The notes: generated from the letters alone by a model not told the origin. A stretch of 64,000 nt of DNA from Bosea sp. F3-2 (GCF_008253865.1 NZ_CP042333.1:62001-126000), one strand, 5' to 3'. Shown: positions 25,802 through 35,671, counted from the stretch's first letter. Translations and numbers: made by a program.

Positions 25802-26776
25802 TTACTGGACAGAGACGCCGGCATTGCGGATCACCGGCACCCATTTGTCGATCTCCGTCCGGACCAGTTCACCGAGTGCTGTCGGGGTCTGACCGGCGTC
25901 GTCAGGGAGCTCCGCGCCAAGGTCGAGGAGCCGCTTTCGCGTGATCTCATCCTTGAGGGCCGCACGAGCCGCCGCATTGAGCTTCTCGACAATATCTTTC
26001 GGCGTGCTCTTCGGCGCAAACATCGCATTCCATCCCGTCGCCAGGAACTGCGGCAGGCCCTGCTCGGCCGATGTAGGCACGTCCGGAATGACGGGCAGTC
26101 TATTCTGCACCGCGACCACAAGCCCTTTTCCATCCTTGGCCTGAACGGTCGGCACGATGGCAACGGTCTGATCGCAGACATAATCCACCTGGCCGCCGAG
26201 GAGCGCGTTCAGCGCCGGCCCGGAGCCCCGGAACGGCACATGCTGGGGCTTCACACCCAATAGCGAATCCAGAAACAGGCAGGTAAGATGCGAAGTTGAA
26301 CCAACACCGCCGGAACCGTAGTTCAGCTTCTCGGCGTTCGCTTTGAGATACGCAACAAATTCGCGGAAATCCTTGACGGGCAGGTCCTTCTTCGCGACCA
26401 CCAGCATCGGTGTCGAAGCCGAATTCATCACCGGCTCGAAATCAGTACGAGGATCGTAGGCCAGTTTGGGGTAAAGGCCGACGCTGGCGGCCTGGGTGCC
26501 GAGATTGCCCATCAGCAGCGTGTAACCGTCGGGCGTCGCCTTCGCGACGCGATTGGCGCCGGTCGTACCGCCTGCTCCCGCAATGTTCTCGACGATCACA
26601 GATTGCCCAAGTGTGCGACCCATATGATCTGCCATCAACCGAGCCACGATATCTGTAGTACCGCCGGCCGCGAACGGCACCACCAGTGTGATCGGCTTTG
26701 TGGGGTAGCTCGTCTGCGCGGCGGCGGATGCAAGCGTCAGTGACGCAATACTCAATGCAAGCACGAGTTGCTTCAT
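25802..26776 (-). CDS. Tripartite tricarboxylate transporter receptor, TctC/Bug family
   Basis: Periplasmic binding protein of 324 residues with a signal peptide (LALSIASLTLASAAAQ). Family features: YPTKPITLVVPFAAGGTTDI, the GAGGTTGANRVAKATPDGYT loop, and the second loop containing GSGGVGSTSHL. Bug receptors bind carboxylates through water-mediated contacts. The membrane parts TctA/TctB are not adjacent, as is usual for this large family. ATG 26776 leads straight into the signal peptide. The tartrate/D-malate dehydrogenase downstream points to a hydroxy-dicarboxylate ligand. Confidence 0.93.
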   Translation of the reverse strand: MKQLVLALSIASLTLASAAAQTSYPTKPITLVVPFAAGGTTDIVARLMADHMGRTLGQSVIVENIAGAGGTTGANRVAKATPDGYTLLMGNLGTQAASVGLYPKLAYDPRTDFEPVMNSASTPMLVVAKKDLPVKDFREFVAYLKANAEKLNYGSGGVGSTSHLTCLFLDSLLGVKPQHVPFRGSGPALNALLGGQVDYVCDQTVAIVPTVQAKDGKGLVVAVQNRLPVIPDVPTSAEQGLPQFLATGWNAMFAPKSTPKDIVEKLNAAARAALKDEITRKRLLDLGAELPDDAGQTPTALGELVRTEIDKWVPVIRNAGVSVQ

Positions 26777-26819
26777 CGTCCCTCTCCCGGATTCCGGCCT
26801 CTGCGGGCCGCGCACTCAA

Positions 26820-26897
26820 CTTCCATGGAAGCTTGGATGTTTGATCATTCCGGCCAAAGACGCATTTGTCAATCATCCATCCTTTCTTGCATGGAAG
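26820..26897. promoter_or_regulatory. Repeated palindrome CTTCCATGGAAG / CTTGCATGGAAG, candidate operators
   Basis: A perfect 12-base palindrome CTTCCATGGAAG lies at 26820-26831, and an 11-of-12 copy CTTGCATGGAAG at 26886-26897. Both fall in the 146-base gap between the divergent TctC and GntR genes. The repetition of a symmetric site in a shared promoter suits a dimeric GntR regulator controlling both directions. Confidence 0.6.
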
Positions 26898-26922
26898 GCG
26901 ACCGCATGCTGAAGTCCCGCCC

Positions 26923-27630
26923 ATGGTTGATCCGGCCCGAAGCGATTGGTCATCGATGGAAAGTGCGCGCCCCTCGCTCGTCGGGGAGGCGTACGCTGCA
27001 TTGAAGACGGCGATCCGAAACACTGCCTTCCCGCCAGGCTATCAATGTTCAGAGCAGGAAATTGCAGTCAGACTCGGGATGAGCCGCACGCCGGTCCACG
27101 AAGCGATCATCCGACTCCAAGAGGACGGCCTTGTTCGAGTTCTGCCTAAGCGTGGCGTGCTGATATGCCCGTTGGCTCCAGAGGATATCCGCGAAATTTA
27201 TGATGTGCTGATCGCAATCGAGCCAATGGCGGCCGAGCTTCTTGCAGTGATGTCGCCAACGGCACGTCAAGCTGTGGCGCTGGAACTAGAGGCTGCGAAT
27301 GGTGAAATGGACGTCGCCTTGCGGGGAGACGATTTGAAGCGCTGGGCGGAAGCCGATGATCGCTTTCACCGTCTGCTGGTTGAGCGCTGCGGGAACGGCA
27401 GGTTGTGTCGCGTTGCGCAGACCGTGACCGACCAAGCGCATCGCGCCCGCATACTGACCCTCAAGCTGAGAGCGTTTCCAAGTAACTCTGCCGCTTCACA
27501 TAGACAAATCATTGCCGCGATTTTGGACGGAGATGTGCAATTGGCGCGCGAAGCGGCGCGTTATCACCGCATTAGCGCACGTGACGAATTGATACCACTC
27601 ATTCATCAGATTGGTCTGAAGCATATCTGA
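26923..27630 (+). CDS. GntR family transcriptional regulator (FCD domain)
   Basis: Regulator of about 235 residues. The winged helix shows YAALKTAIRNTAFPPGYQ and SRTPVHEAIIRLQEDGLV; the FCD domain has DVLIAIEPMAAELLA, ADDRFHRLLVERCGN and ASHRQIIAAI. ATG 26923 and ATG 26956 are both possible; the longer form is given. It is divergent from the TctC/tartrate dehydrogenase genes and probably represses them. Confidence 0.88.
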   Translation: MVDPARSDWSSMESARPSLVGEAYAALKTAIRNTAFPPGYQCSEQEIAVRLGMSRTPVHEAIIRLQEDGLVRVLPKRGVLICPLAPEDIREIYDVLIAIEPMAAELLAVMSPTARQAVALELEAANGEMDVALRGDDLKRWAEADDRFHRLLVERCGNGRLCRVAQTVTDQAHRARILTLKLRAFPSNSAASHRQIIAAILDGDVQLAREAARYHRISARDELIPLIHQIGLKHI

Positions 27631-28004
27631 TTGCGCCTGTCATTCAGCGGGTTTTTAGTTTTTGACTGCTTAAATAATATATTGAATAATAGTTGATTTT
27701 ATTCACATAGGCTCGCGGTTCGGATGAGCCCCCTCGTAGATCGCAGTTTCCGTGATCTACGGGTGCTTGATCCCGGCATCTCGCAACGTGAGAGGTTCTG
27801 AAACTCAATTCGCTTCATCGCAAGAATGGCACAACTGCATCAGCGCTGCCGGGAAGATTGCGTGCGATTTGCGGGCTCTTTGGAACGGGGAAAAGAAATA
27901 ATGCGCCTAACCGAGATACTCGCTCCATTCGATCCGATATCGCTTCTTAGCCATCATCCAATCCGGACCGATCAAGGCGGCCTACGAATAGGACGACCGG
28001 AGTC
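27631..28004. other. Intergenic region between convergent GntR and LysR genes
   Basis: About 370 bases. An AT-rich stretch at 27655-27715 is followed by an inverted repeat, CGTAGATC (27735-27742) with GATCTACG (27754-27761), which could stop transcription although no T run follows. No gene is supported. Confidence 0.4.
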
Positions 28005-28904
28005 TCAGCTTTGTAGCTGACGCGAGAAATCACAGACCTCGCGAGCCATGTCTGCAACAACGGGTATCAGAACAGTCGGCTTCTCGCTGCGAAACATGGC
28101 GGCATAGGGCACCGGGGGTAATTCTGGGTCGGAAGCGACGAGCGCGAGCTTTCCTTCCTTAACCAATGGCAGGAAGCAATCCTGGGGGAAATATCCGATG
28201 CCAAGGCCGGCAACGGCGAAGGCGAGCTGTGCAGTAAGACTGTCACACGACAGAATGCGCGGGAAGCTTATTCCCTGCGTTTTGAGCCATTGATTGATAT
28301 ACATCCCCGAACCTGACCGCCGCCCCTGCACCAGAATCGGATATTCAGCAAGCGCCGCTAGGTTGAGCGTCTTCGCCGCAGGAGCACGATCTGGCCGTGA
28401 CATCCAGCTATTGCGAACCTCTCCGATCCGGACGGCCGTGACATCGGGAAAGGCAAACACTTCGGGGATGACGATGAGGTCGAGGTCGTTTTCCAAAAGG
28501 CGTTCGTAGAGATTGCGCGTGAGGTCTACGTCGGGGTCGATTTGGATCGTTGGATAGTCTTGCCTTAAGCGGGTGACCAGCCGGGGCAGCCAGGTCAACG
28601 CAGAGAGCTCAGTGACGCCAATTCTGATCCGCCGAGCCGGAGGGACGCCACCTTCGCGTAGCATCAGAATTTTTTCCTGTAGATCGAGCATGGATTGGCC
28701 CAGCGTGAGAATTTGCTCGCCTTGCTCTGTCAAACGTGCCCCCCGCTGGCTTCGGTCAAACACCGCAAGCCCAGTCGACGCTTCAAGTTCGTGAATGCGC
28801 TTCGAGATAGCGGACTGGGTCGTGTTGAGCTTGTCGGCCGCACGCTCAAAGGTGCCGAGTTCAACGATCCAGTACAGGGCCTCGAGTTGCCGCAACGTGA
28901 TCAT
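28005..28904 (-). CDS. LysR family transcriptional regulator
   Basis: Regulator of 299 residues. The N-terminal winged helix reads ITLRQLEALYWIVELGTFER then AADKLNTTQSAISKRIHELE, a standard LysR pattern; the rest is the two-lobed effector domain (IRIGVTELSALTWLP, AGLGIGYFPQD). It is divergent from a second LysR gene with 147 bases between. No target enzyme lies beside it on its own strand, so its regulon is unclear. Confidence 0.92.
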   Translation of the reverse strand: MITLRQLEALYWIVELGTFERAADKLNTTQSAISKRIHELEASTGLAVFDRSQRGARLTEQGEQILTLGQSMLDLQEKILMLREGGVPPARRIRIGVTELSALTWLPRLVTRLRQDYPTIQIDPDVDLTRNLYERLLENDLDLIVIPEVFAFPDVTAVRIGEVRNSWMSRPDRAPAAKTLNLAALAEYPILVQGRRSGSGMYINQWLKTQGISFPRILSCDSLTAQLAFAVAGLGIGYFPQDCFLPLVKEGKLALVASDPELPPVPYAAMFRSEKPTVLIPVVADMAREVCDFSRQLQS

Positions 28905-29051
28905 TCTGCCCCCTTAGGCTGTGCCGTCGCTTAGCATTTGCTACCAGCGCGTATACCGATCAGGAAACAGGGATAGAAGCCACAGCGCTTGATCCCATAT
29001 TGTCTCTATATCAAGGTCGCCTCAAATGCCCCTCGCCGGCAACGTTTCCGC

Positions 29052-30014
29052 ATGGACATAGCCCAGCTCAAAACTCTAATCCACGTCGCCGAGCTAGGCA
29101 GCCTGAGCCGCGCTGCCGACCGCCTTAATATCGTCCAGCCCGCGCTGAGCCGTCAGATTCGCCAGCTTGAGACCGAGCTCGGCGTGCCTTTGTTCGAGCG
29201 TCATGGCCGCGGGATGGTGATCACCGACATCGGTCGGGAGGTGCTGGAGCACGCGATCCGCATCCTCGCCGAGATGGACGCGATACGCACCACCGCGCGC
29301 TCCACGGGAACCTCATTGCGGGGCACAGTCGCTATCGGCACAACACCCACGGTTGCGGAAATCGTCACCGTGCCACTCGTCAAACGCTTGCGCGACGCGC
29401 ATCCGCAGCTCAACGTTAGGCTGGCCTCGGCTTTTAGCGGCCACCTTCTGGACTGGCTTCAGCGGGGCGAGCTCGAACTCGCCGTCTCGTACGATCCCAA
29501 ACCGATTCACTCCCTCAAAATCGTACCCGTCATGATCGAGGAACTGATGCTGGTTTCGGCGGATCCCGAGAGTTCCGTCGAGCCAGAGCCTCAACGCTTC
29601 TCGGCGCTCGCCAACGGCCCCTTGGTGCTCCCGAGCCCGCGCCACGGGCTGCGCACGATCGTCGACGAATGCGCCCGGAGGTCCGGATTCGAACTTCGGG
29701 CGCAGATCGAGGCCGACTCGCTGGGAGCCATGATCGACCTCGTTCGCAACGGTTTCGGAGCGACAGTCCTGCCCCTGGCCCCGATCTACGGCCTCGTCCA
29801 ATCTGGAATCCTAAGGGTACGGCCACTCACTGACCCGACGCCGAGCCGCAAACTCGTGATCGCCTATCCGGCTGATAGACCAATCAGCCCCGCCGCCCGC
29901 TTCGCCGGTGAAACCTTCGTTCAGATCGCGGGCGATCTCGTCCGGAGCCAGGTCTGGCTGGGTCGCATGCTGACCAGCACGACGGAAGAGCGGGAAGCTA
30001 CAACTAATGCCTAA
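29052..30014 (+). CDS. LysR family transcriptional regulator
   Basis: Regulator of 320 residues starting MDIAQLKTLIHVAELGSLS, with the helix-turn-helix AADRLNIVQPALSRQIRQLE and effector domain (GTVAIGTTPTVAE, GFGATVLPLAPIYG). It resembles the Nac/Cbl-like group by its overall motifs, though I do not claim a subfamily. ATG 29052 gives the standard LysR N-terminus; the frame begins 21 codons earlier. It lies 540 bases upstream of an RraA gene in the same direction, a possible target. Confidence 0.92.
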   Translation: MDIAQLKTLIHVAELGSLSRAADRLNIVQPALSRQIRQLETELGVPLFERHGRGMVITDIGREVLEHAIRILAEMDAIRTTARSTGTSLRGTVAIGTTPTVAEIVTVPLVKRLRDAHPQLNVRLASAFSGHLLDWLQRGELELAVSYDPKPIHSLKIVPVMIEELMLVSADPESSVEPEPQRFSALANGPLVLPSPRHGLRTIVDECARRSGFELRAQIEADSLGAMIDLVRNGFGATVLPLAPIYGLVQSGILRVRPLTDPTPSRKLVIAYPADRPISPAARFAGETFVQIAGDLVRSQVWLGRMLTSTTEEREATTNA

Positions 30015-30555
30015 AATCGATTAATCGAAAGTATTTTTTATCGCTTTTCGTGCCTAAAACACCAACTTAGTTTCACCCGATACTTTCTGAATCGGGGAAA
30101 CGCCCGTGGTAGAGCTACGTCTTTCGGAAACGGTTTCCGCACTCAAGCCCTCCGCGAGGATAGCGGTCGTCAGCGTGTGCGCGAATTGCACGCAGCAGGC
30201 CAATATGTCGCCGACTTCCTCACCGGCGCAGCTGATTTCGATACTGCAGGGACAGGATGCGCCTCGGCCAAGCCGCCGGCCCCAAGACGCTGATAGACGC
30301 GATGACGTACTTATCAGCCAGATCACGCCCTGCGCGATTCGGCAGGAGGACGCTGCGCGGAGAGCGGCTGGCCGCGGATCTCGACGTGGCCCGCTACCTC
30401 CTCGACGTCGCCCATGCTGCGGCCTCGCCACATATCCAGCCGTCCTTCGCGACCTCGATGGAAGCAATCGATGAAGGCTGCGCGGAACGACCAAGAGTGC
30501 CGTGAGCTCTTCTGACCCCTTAGCCGCGAATCTTGAACTCGAACGGAGCAAGCCG
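30015..30555. other. Region of probable gene decay upstream of the RraA gene
   Basis: About 540 bases with no intact gene. Coding-like stretches appear in different frames on the plus strand (for example one containing REDSGRQRVRELHAAGQYV and, further on, GPKTLIDAMTYLSARS), as expected for a frameshifted remnant. I cannot name the family. A 12-base palindrome TCGATTAATCGA lies at 30017-30028 just after the LysR stop. Confidence 0.4.
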
Positions 30556-31170
30556 ATGGCTTCCGACCTGATAGACGCCTTCAAATCTGCCGCGACAGCG
30601 GTGATCAGCGACAATCTCGACCGTCTTCCGGGAGCGGTCGGGCTGCGGCCGTTCCATCGAGAAGGGCGCCTGGCCGGCCCGGCCTTTACCGTCCGCACCG
30701 CAGTAGGCGACAACCTATTCATCCACAAGGCGCTCGACCTAGTGAAGCCCGGCGACGTGCTGGTGGTCGACGGAGGAGGCGACGAAAGCCGCGCGCTGGT
30801 CGGTGAGATCATGGTGACGATCGCCCGGTCGCGCGGCGTCGCGGGCTTTGTCATCGATGGAGCTATCCGCGACGTCGGCGCCATCGCGAACGGCGATTTC
30901 CCCTGCTTCGCCCGCACAGCGATCCATCGCGGTCCTTACAAAAACGGTCCGGGCGAGATCGGCGTGCCCGTGACAATCGGCGGCATGGTCGTTCACCCCG
31001 GCGACTTCGTCGTCGGCGACCAGGACGGCGTCGTCGCCTTCTCGCCCGAAAAGGCGCCCGCACTGCTGGAGGCGGTGCGCGCGCAGGAGCGCAAGGAGGA
31101 GGAGATCATGCTCAGCGTCCGTGAAGGCCGCTATGCCGGCGCCTATGCGAAGGCTGCCAAGACGGGGTGA
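30556..31170 (+). CDS. RraA family protein (4-hydroxy-2-oxo acid aldolase-like)
   Basis: RraA-fold protein of 204 residues. Signatures: TAVISDNLDRL at the N-terminus, VGDNLFIHKALDL, DGGGDESRALVGEIM with the conserved Gly-Glu, and VIDGAIRDVGAI with the Arg-Asp pair used by HMG/CHA aldolases. Of the four family members in this window it keeps the aldolase residues best. ATG 30556 has GGAG upstream. Likely reaction: cleavage of a 4-hydroxy-2-oxo acid to pyruvate and a second oxo acid. The preceding LysR gene may regulate it. Confidence 0.88.
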   Translation: MASDLIDAFKSAATAVISDNLDRLPGAVGLRPFHREGRLAGPAFTVRTAVGDNLFIHKALDLVKPGDVLVVDGGGDESRALVGEIMVTIARSRGVAGFVIDGAIRDVGAIANGDFPCFARTAIHRGPYKNGPGEIGVPVTIGGMVVHPGDFVVGDQDGVVAFSPEKAPALLEAVRAQERKEEEIMLSVREGRYAGAYAKAAKTG

Positions 31171-31495
31171 GCGTCTGAAGGCCCGCAGCGCAACGTCCGG
31201 TCGGCTTCGATGCCCACGGGTGATGGGCGGTTCGCCAGGGCCGTCCCTTTCGCGATCGCGATCGGCATGCGAACCGGCGGAAAACGCCTTCTGAAGCGGT
31301 CCGCGCAATGCGGGCGGGCGTCGAGGAACGACTGCTCCCGGCGATCATCCCGCCGATGGGTGAAATGAGTGGCATGCCAACGCCGGCCATGGAGTAAGCC
31401 AAACTGCATGACGGCGATGCCGGGAGCGCCCCCGATTACGGCCGCCGCTGCCCGGCAGCTGAGTTCTGTCACGCCCTTGAGACGCCCCTCCGGCT
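31171..31495. other. Intergenic region between convergent RraA and hydrolase genes
   Basis: About 325 bases with high GC and several open frames on both strands, none with recognisable similarity. I see no gene and no clear terminator. Confidence 0.35.
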
Positions 31496-32197
31496 TCAGC
31501 GCCGCGCGGTCAACCAACGGCGCAGCGCGGCATTCACAGCGGTCGGGTTCTCGATTGGGGTCATATGGCCGCTATCCGCGATCCGGACAAGTTCTGCGTG
31601 CGGCACCAGCGCAGCCATCGCCTCGTGATCGGCATAGGGCGTCAACGCGTCGAATTCGCCCGCGAGGATCAGGACGGGGCAGCGTAGCGCGCGCAGGACG
31701 TCGGCGCCGTCTTTGCGCTCGACGTTGTTTTGCCGCACGAAAACCTCAAGCCCTAGCCGCTTCGTCATCCCGCGAATGCGCGAGACGATCGCCTCGTCTC
31801 CAAGATGGCTGTCGGCGAGATAGGTCTGCAGCAGCCGGTCCCCAAAGCCATGGAACTTGCCGGGCGCCCGGGCCGCCTTGTCAAGCGCCTTGCGCACGGC
31901 GGCACGGTCGGGGCTGTCCGCCCGGATCGAGGTATCCAGCAGCGCGAGCTGCTCAATTCGCTCGCTGGCCATGCGCGCCATCTCGACCGCGACATAGCCG
32001 CCGAGCGAGAAGCCAGCGAGGGCGAAACGCGAAGGCGCCCCGGTGAGCACCTGCGCGGCAAGTTTCTCCAGACTTTCGCCCTTCGTGATATCCGCGACGA
32101 TGCAGTCGGCGATGTCCGACAACGCCGCGATCTGGTCGCGCCATAGCTCGCCATCGTTGAGCAGGCCAGGGATGAGCACGAGCGGTGGCAGTGCCAT
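31496..32197 (-). CDS. Alpha/beta hydrolase
   Basis: Cytoplasmic alpha/beta-hydrolase of 233 residues. The nucleophile serine is in LAGFSLGGYVA (about residue 64), the acid in LAGEFDALTP (about 185), and the histidine in DSGHMTPIENP (about 211). The N-terminus PPLVLIPGLLND carries the oxyanion loop. It begins 12 bases after the pyruvate carboxylase stop, so it is likely cotranscribed. It may act as an esterase, thioesterase or lactonase; the sequence does not decide. Confidence 0.88.
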   Translation of the reverse strand: MALPPLVLIPGLLNDGELWRDQIAALSDIADCIVADITKGESLEKLAAQVLTGAPSRFALAGFSLGGYVAVEMARMASERIEQLALLDTSIRADSPDRAAVRKALDKAARAPGKFHGFGDRLLQTYLADSHLGDEAIVSRIRGMTKRLGLEVFVRQNNVERKDGADVLRALRCPVLILAGEFDALTPYADHEAMAALVPHAELVRIADSGHMTPIENPTAVNAALRRWLTARR

Positions 32198-32209
32198 CGG
32201 TCGTTTCTT

Positions 32210-35200
32210 TCAGATCAGCGTGACGAGCAGATCCTTTGTGTCGATCTGATCTCCGGCCTTGACGAGGACTTCTGCGACTTTGCCGTCGCGGTCGGCGTGG
32301 AGTGAAGTCTCCATTTTCATGGCCTCGATCGACAGCAACACATCACCGGCCCTGATCGCCTGGCCGGGCGCGACGGCGACCGTAGAGATGACGCCTGGCA
32401 TCGGCGCGCCAACCTGGCCCTGATGGCCGGCTTCCGCCTTGCGCCGGACGGCCCGGCTGGCAACCCGGCTGCGGTCCGGGACTTTGATGATCCGCGCTTG
32501 GCCGTTGAGTTCGAAGAAGACCTTGACCATGGCCTGCTCGTCGGGCTCGGCCGTGGCCTGATGTTGGATGACCAGCGACTTGCCGGTGTCGATCTCCGGC
32601 AAGACCTCCTCGCCAACCGAAAGCCCATAGAAATAGGCGGACGTCGGCAAGGTGCTGACCGGACCGTATTTTTCAGACGCCGCCGCGAAGTCGACGAAGA
32701 CCTTCGGGTACATCAGGTAGGAGGCGAACTCCGGATCGCTGAGCGGCCGGCCGATCTGCGCCTGCGCCACCCCGCGTTCGCCGGCGAGGTCTGCATCTGG
32801 CAGCAGCGAACCTGGGCGAACCGTATAGGGCCGCTCTCCTTTGACGGCCTTGGTCCGCAACGCCTCGGGCCAGCCGCCCGGCGGCTGGCCGAGATCGCCC
32901 CTGAGCATGGAGACGACCGAGTCGGGGAAGGCGATGTCTTTTTCCGGGTTCTCGACATCGGCGACCGAGAGGTCCTGACTGACCATCATCAGCGCCATAT
33001 CGCCGACGACCTTCGAAGACGGCGTCACCTTGACGATGTCGCCGAACATGCGGTTCGCATCGGCATAGGCCTGCGCCACCTGATGCCAGCGCGTCTCCAG
33101 CCCGAGTGAGCGCGCCTGCTCCTTGAGATTGGTGAACTGGCCGCCCGGCATCTCGTGCAGATAGACCTCCGACGCCGGCCCCCTTAGATCGCTTTCGAAG
33201 GCCGCGTACTGGTTGCGCACCGCCTCCCAATAGAAGGAGATGCGCCGGATCCAGGCCGGGTCGAGGCCGGCTTCGCGCCCCGATCCCGCAAGCGCCTCGA
33301 CGATCGAGCCCAGGCAGGGCTGCGATGTCCCGCCCGAGACCGCGTCCATCGCCGCATCGACGATATCGACGCCCGCTTCGACCGCCGCCAGCACGGTCGC
33401 CGCCGCTATGCCGGAGGTATCGTGGGTGTGGAAGTGGATCGGCAGGTCGGTGGCCTCCCGCAGCGCCTTGAAGAGCTGGCGCGCCGCAGCGGGCTTCAGC
33501 AGGCCGGCCATGTCCTTGACCGCGATCAGGTGGGCGCCCGCCTTGTCCAGTTCGGACGCGAGGTCGGCGTAGTAGCGCAGGTCGTATTTGGGCCGGGCGG
33601 AATCCAGGACGTCGCCGGTATAGCAGATCGCCGCCTCGCAGAGCTTGCCCTCCGCGATCACCGCGTCCATGGCAACGCGCATGTTCTCGACCCAGTTCAG
33701 GCAGTCGAAGACGCGGAAGAGGTCGATGCCACCCTGCGCCGCCTGACGAATGAAATAGCGCACAACATTGTCAGGATAGTTCTTGTAGCCAACGCCGTTG
33801 GCGCCGCGCAGCAGCATCTGCAGGAGGATGTTGGGGGCGCCCTCGCGGATTTTCGTCAGGCGCTCCCACGGGTCTTCAGTCAGGAAGCGCATGGCGACGT
33901 CGAAGGTCGCCCCGCCCCAGCATTCCAGCGAGAACAGGTTTGGCAGGGCGCGCGCATAGGCCGGCGCGATGCGAGCGATATCGTAGGTCCGCATCCGCGT
34001 CGCCAGAAGCGACTGGTGCGCGTCGCGCATCGTCGTGTCGGTGACGAGGACCGGCTTCTGCTCGCGCACCCAGCGGGCGAAACCGTGCGGGCCGAGCGCG
34101 TCCAGCTTTTGGCGCGTGCCGGGAACGATCGGCGCGTCGCTGAAGGGCGTAGCCGGCGCCGCGGCGTTCGCCAGCGGCCGCACCCGGTCGCGCGTCTCAG
34201 GATGGCCATTGACGGTGACGTCCGCGAGATAGGTCAGGAGCTTGGTCGCGCGATCCTGCCGCTTCACCTGCTGGAACAGCTCCGGCGTGCTGTCGATGAA
34301 GCGGGTCGTGTAAGTCATCTCCGCGAAGGCGGGATGGCGGACGATCGCTTCTAGGAAGGTCAGGTTGGTCGCGACGCCACGGATACGGAACTCCCGCAGC
34401 GCGCGGTCCATGCGTGCGATCACTTCGCGCGGCGTCGGCGCCCAAGCGGTGACCTTCTCCAGTAGCGGGTCGTAGTAGCGGGTGATCACGGCGCCGGGAT
34501 AGGCGGTGCCGCCGTCGAGGCGGATGCCGAAGCCGGAAGCGGCACGATAGCCCGTGATGCGGCCGTAATCGGGGATGAAGTTCTGCTCGGGATCCTCGGT
34601 CGTGACGCGGCATTGCAGCGCGTGGCCGTTGAGGCGGATCTCGGCCTGCGGCGGTACGCCCGAGGCATCGGTGCCGATCGCGTGGCCCTCGAGGATGTGG
34701 ATCTGCGCCTTGACGATGTCGATGCCGGTGACGAGCTCGGTAACGGTATGCTCGACCTGGATGCGCGGATTGACCTCGATAAAGTAGAACTTGCCACTGT
34801 CAGCATCCATCAGATACTCGACCGTGCCTGCGCCGACATAGTCTGTCGCCCTGGCGATCCGTAGCGAGTAATCGGCGAGTTCGGCCCGTTGCGCAGCGGT
34901 GAGATAGGGGGCGGGCGCGCGCTCGATCACCTTCTGGTTGCGCCGCTGGATCGAGCAATCGCGCTCGAAGAGATGCACCGCGTTGCCATGGGTGTCGCCG
35001 AGGATCTGGCTTTCAACATGGCGCGCGCGCTCGACCAGCTTTTCCAGATAGACTTCGTCCTTGCCGAAGGCGGCCTTAGCTTCGCGGCGGGCCTCGGTCA
35101 CCTCGCGGGCGAGATCAGCAGGGTGGCGGATTGCGCGCATGCCGCGCCCACCGCCGCCCCAGGAGGCCTTGAGCATCACCGGATATCCGGTCGCCTCGGC

Positions 35201-35671
35201 CATCCTCGCGACCTCGGCTGGGTCGTCGGGAAGCGGCTCCGTCGCCGGGACGACGGGAACGCCGACCGAGATTGCTAGGTTGCGCGCCGCGACCTTGTTG
35301 CCGAGCTCGCGCATCGTCTTCGCGCGCGGGCCGATGAAGGTGATGCCGGCCGCGTCGCAGGCCTCGACGAATTCGGGGCTCTCGGAGAGCAGCCCGTAGC
35401 CTGGATGGATAGCGTCCGCGCCCGACAGCCTGGCGACCCGGATCACTTCGTCGATCGACAGATAGCTCTCGATCGGCCCCATCTCCTTGTGGAGATGCGG
35501 GCCGCGCCCGATCCGGTAGCTCTCGTCCGCCTTGAAACGATGCAGGGCGAGCTTGTCCTCTTCCGCCCACACCGCGACCGTCCTGATCCCCAACTCGTTC
35601 GCCGCACGAAACACGCGGATCGCGATCTCCGAACGGTTCGCGACAAGAATCTTCGTGATCGCCTTCGGCAT
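32210..35671 (-). CDS. pyc: Pyruvate carboxylase
   Basis: Single-chain pyruvate carboxylase of 1153 residues that makes oxaloacetate from pyruvate, bicarbonate and ATP. Order: biotin carboxylase domain (1 to about 460; ATP site KASWGGGGRGMR at 168-179, FIEVNPRIQVEHTVTE near 298-313), carboxyltransferase domain (about 540-810; TDTTMRDAHQSL at 544, the lysine in IAVKDMAG at 719, metal histidines in HFHTHDTSG at 747-749), a tetramerisation region, and a C-terminal biotinyl domain with Lys1119 in SIEAMKMET. All key residues are present. It sits downstream of an acid degradation operon that should yield pyruvate. Whether this is the only copy in the genome cannot be told here. Confidence 0.97.
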   Translation of the reverse strand: MPKAITKILVANRSEIAIRVFRAANELGIRTVAVWAEEDKLALHRFKADESYRIGRGPHLHKEMGPIESYLSIDEVIRVARLSGADAIHPGYGLLSESPEFVEACDAAGITFIGPRAKTMRELGNKVAARNLAISVGVPVVPATEPLPDDPAEVARMAEATGYPVMLKASWGGGGRGMRAIRHPADLAREVTEARREAKAAFGKDEVYLEKLVERARHVESQILGDTHGNAVHLFERDCSIQRRNQKVIERAPAPYLTAAQRAELADYSLRIARATDYVGAGTVEYLMDADSGKFYFIEVNPRIQVEHTVTELVTGIDIVKAQIHILEGHAIGTDASGVPPQAEIRLNGHALQCRVTTEDPEQNFIPDYGRITGYRAASGFGIRLDGGTAYPGAVITRYYDPLLEKVTAWAPTPREVIARMDRALREFRIRGVATNLTFLEAIVRHPAFAEMTYTTRFIDSTPELFQQVKRQDRATKLLTYLADVTVNGHPETRDRVRPLANAAAPATPFSDAPIVPGTRQKLDALGPHGFARWVREQKPVLVTDTTMRDAHQSLLATRMRTYDIARIAPAYARALPNLFSLECWGGATFDVAMRFLTEDPWERLTKIREGAPNILLQMLLRGANGVGYKNYPDNVVRYFIRQAAQGGIDLFRVFDCLNWVENMRVAMDAVIAEGKLCEAAICYTGDVLDSARPKYDLRYYADLASELDKAGAHLIAVKDMAGLLKPAAARQLFKALREATDLPIHFHTHDTSGIAAATVLAAVEAGVDIVDAAMDAVSGGTSQPCLGSIVEALAGSGREAGLDPAWIRRISFYWEAVRNQYAAFESDLRGPASEVYLHEMPGGQFTNLKEQARSLGLETRWHQVAQAYADANRMFGDIVKVTPSSKVVGDMALMMVSQDLSVADVENPEKDIAFPDSVVSMLRGDLGQPPGGWPEALRTKAVKGERPYTVRPGSLLPDADLAGERGVAQAQIGRPLSDPEFASYLMYPKVFVDFAAASEKYGPVSTLPTSAYFYGLSVGEEVLPEIDTGKSLVIQHQATAEPDEQAMVKVFFELNGQARIIKVPDRSRVASRAVRRKAEAGHQGQVGAPMPGVISTVAVAPGQAIRAGDVLLSIEAMKMETSLHADRDGKVAEVLVKAGDQIDTKDLLVTLI

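Noticed and set aside
30054..30917. Minus-strand open frame of 287 codons overlapping the RraA gene
   Set aside because: Its amino-acid composition (Arg, Ser, Ala) is that of a shadow frame and it covers a well-supported RraA gene.
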